Shown here: one piece after another, positions 63,958 through 64,000 of the stretch
Position numbering within the stretch: position 1 is the first letter of the stretch
How the letters are laid out: every line of letters begins with the position of its first letter
Origin: Streptomyces griseus
Lineage (GTDB): Bacteria; Actinomycetota; Actinomycetes; Streptomycetales; Streptomycetaceae
DNA length: 64,000 bases
Direction of reading: 5' to 3'
Assembly: GCF_900460065.1 (NCBI RefSeq)
Contig: NZ_UAVD01000039.1
Location: 62,001-126,000 of the forward strand
The notes under the pieces: model-generated
Database searches by the model: none
Seen by the model: only the letters and a program-made list of their open reading frames with translations
What the model was told of the DNA's origin: nothing
Made by a program: the position numbers and the translations under genes

Positions 63958-64000
63958 CCGCACCCACGCGTCGCCGTCCGCCCGCAGGGGAGGTGGACGA

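Overview
The window is high-GC actinobacterial DNA that reads as a Streptomyces chromosome arm-core segment: strong GC3 bias, many GTG starts, leaderless promoters of the TANNNT type, rare TTA codons, and families largely restricted to actinomycetes (XRE/DUF5753 with DUF397, DUF6243, DUF5990, SAV_2336-type vWA, FxsC-type TIR). The gene order uppS-zur-znuBCA-glyS ... ppdK ... nirBD ... dgt-dnaG-hrdA is, from memory, that of the S. coelicolor SCO2460-SCO2510 region, so most of the window is conserved housekeeping backbone.

Layout. 1-5.5 kb: end of uppS, the zinc uptake operon znuA-znuC-znuB-zur with a Zur-like operator, and divergent glyS. 5.5-9 kb: small orphan proteins, a four-gene minus-strand cluster of hypotheticals facing an XRE/DUF397 regulator pair; two genes here carry TTA codons. 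9-20.5 kb: MetE-like methyltransferase, SigJ-like sigma factor with a divergent DoxX-like protein, small secreted proteins, a trypsin-like protease, HAD phosphatase, TetR with a divergent membrane protein and a clear operator, glutaminase, PPOX-fold protein, methyltransferase, quinone oxidoreductase with divergent TetR. 20.5-31.5 kb: SpoIIE-type phosphatase, dusB, ppdK, winged-helix regulator, VOC protein, a Tat-exported PhoX phosphatase behind a PHO box. 31.5-48.6 kb: nirBD nitrite reductase (with a CbiX-type chelatase nearby that could supply siroheme), TauE/SafE exporter, class F sortase with a secreted partner, DUF5990, class IV aminotransferase, a SoxR-box-controlled FMN reductase, cutA, GGCT, SanA-like protein, dgt, ferredoxin-reductase-like protein, dnaG, hrdA-like sigma factor. 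48.6-54.3 kb: a heterodimeric ABC exporter pair, an FGGY sugar kinase and a YtxH-like protein. 54.5-55 kb: two tRNA-Asn and one tRNA-CAT.

The most notable part is 55.4-64 kb, directly after the tRNA genes: a tightly coupled four-gene operon coding for an alpha/beta hydrolase, a caspase-domain protein with a VMAP-like C-terminal region, a MoxR-type AAA+ ATPase, and a 1512-residue protein that fuses a SAV_2336-type von Willebrand A domain, fifteen near-identical 42-residue TPRs and a C-terminal FxsC-type TIR domain. It has the outline of the vWA-MoxR-VMAP ternary conflict systems described by comparative genomics, but carries three candidate effectors (hydrolase, caspase, TIR), a recently expanded sensor repeat array and a TTA codon that would place the TIR protein under bldA control. 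I infer a defence or programmed-cell-death system; no function has been shown from this sequence alone.
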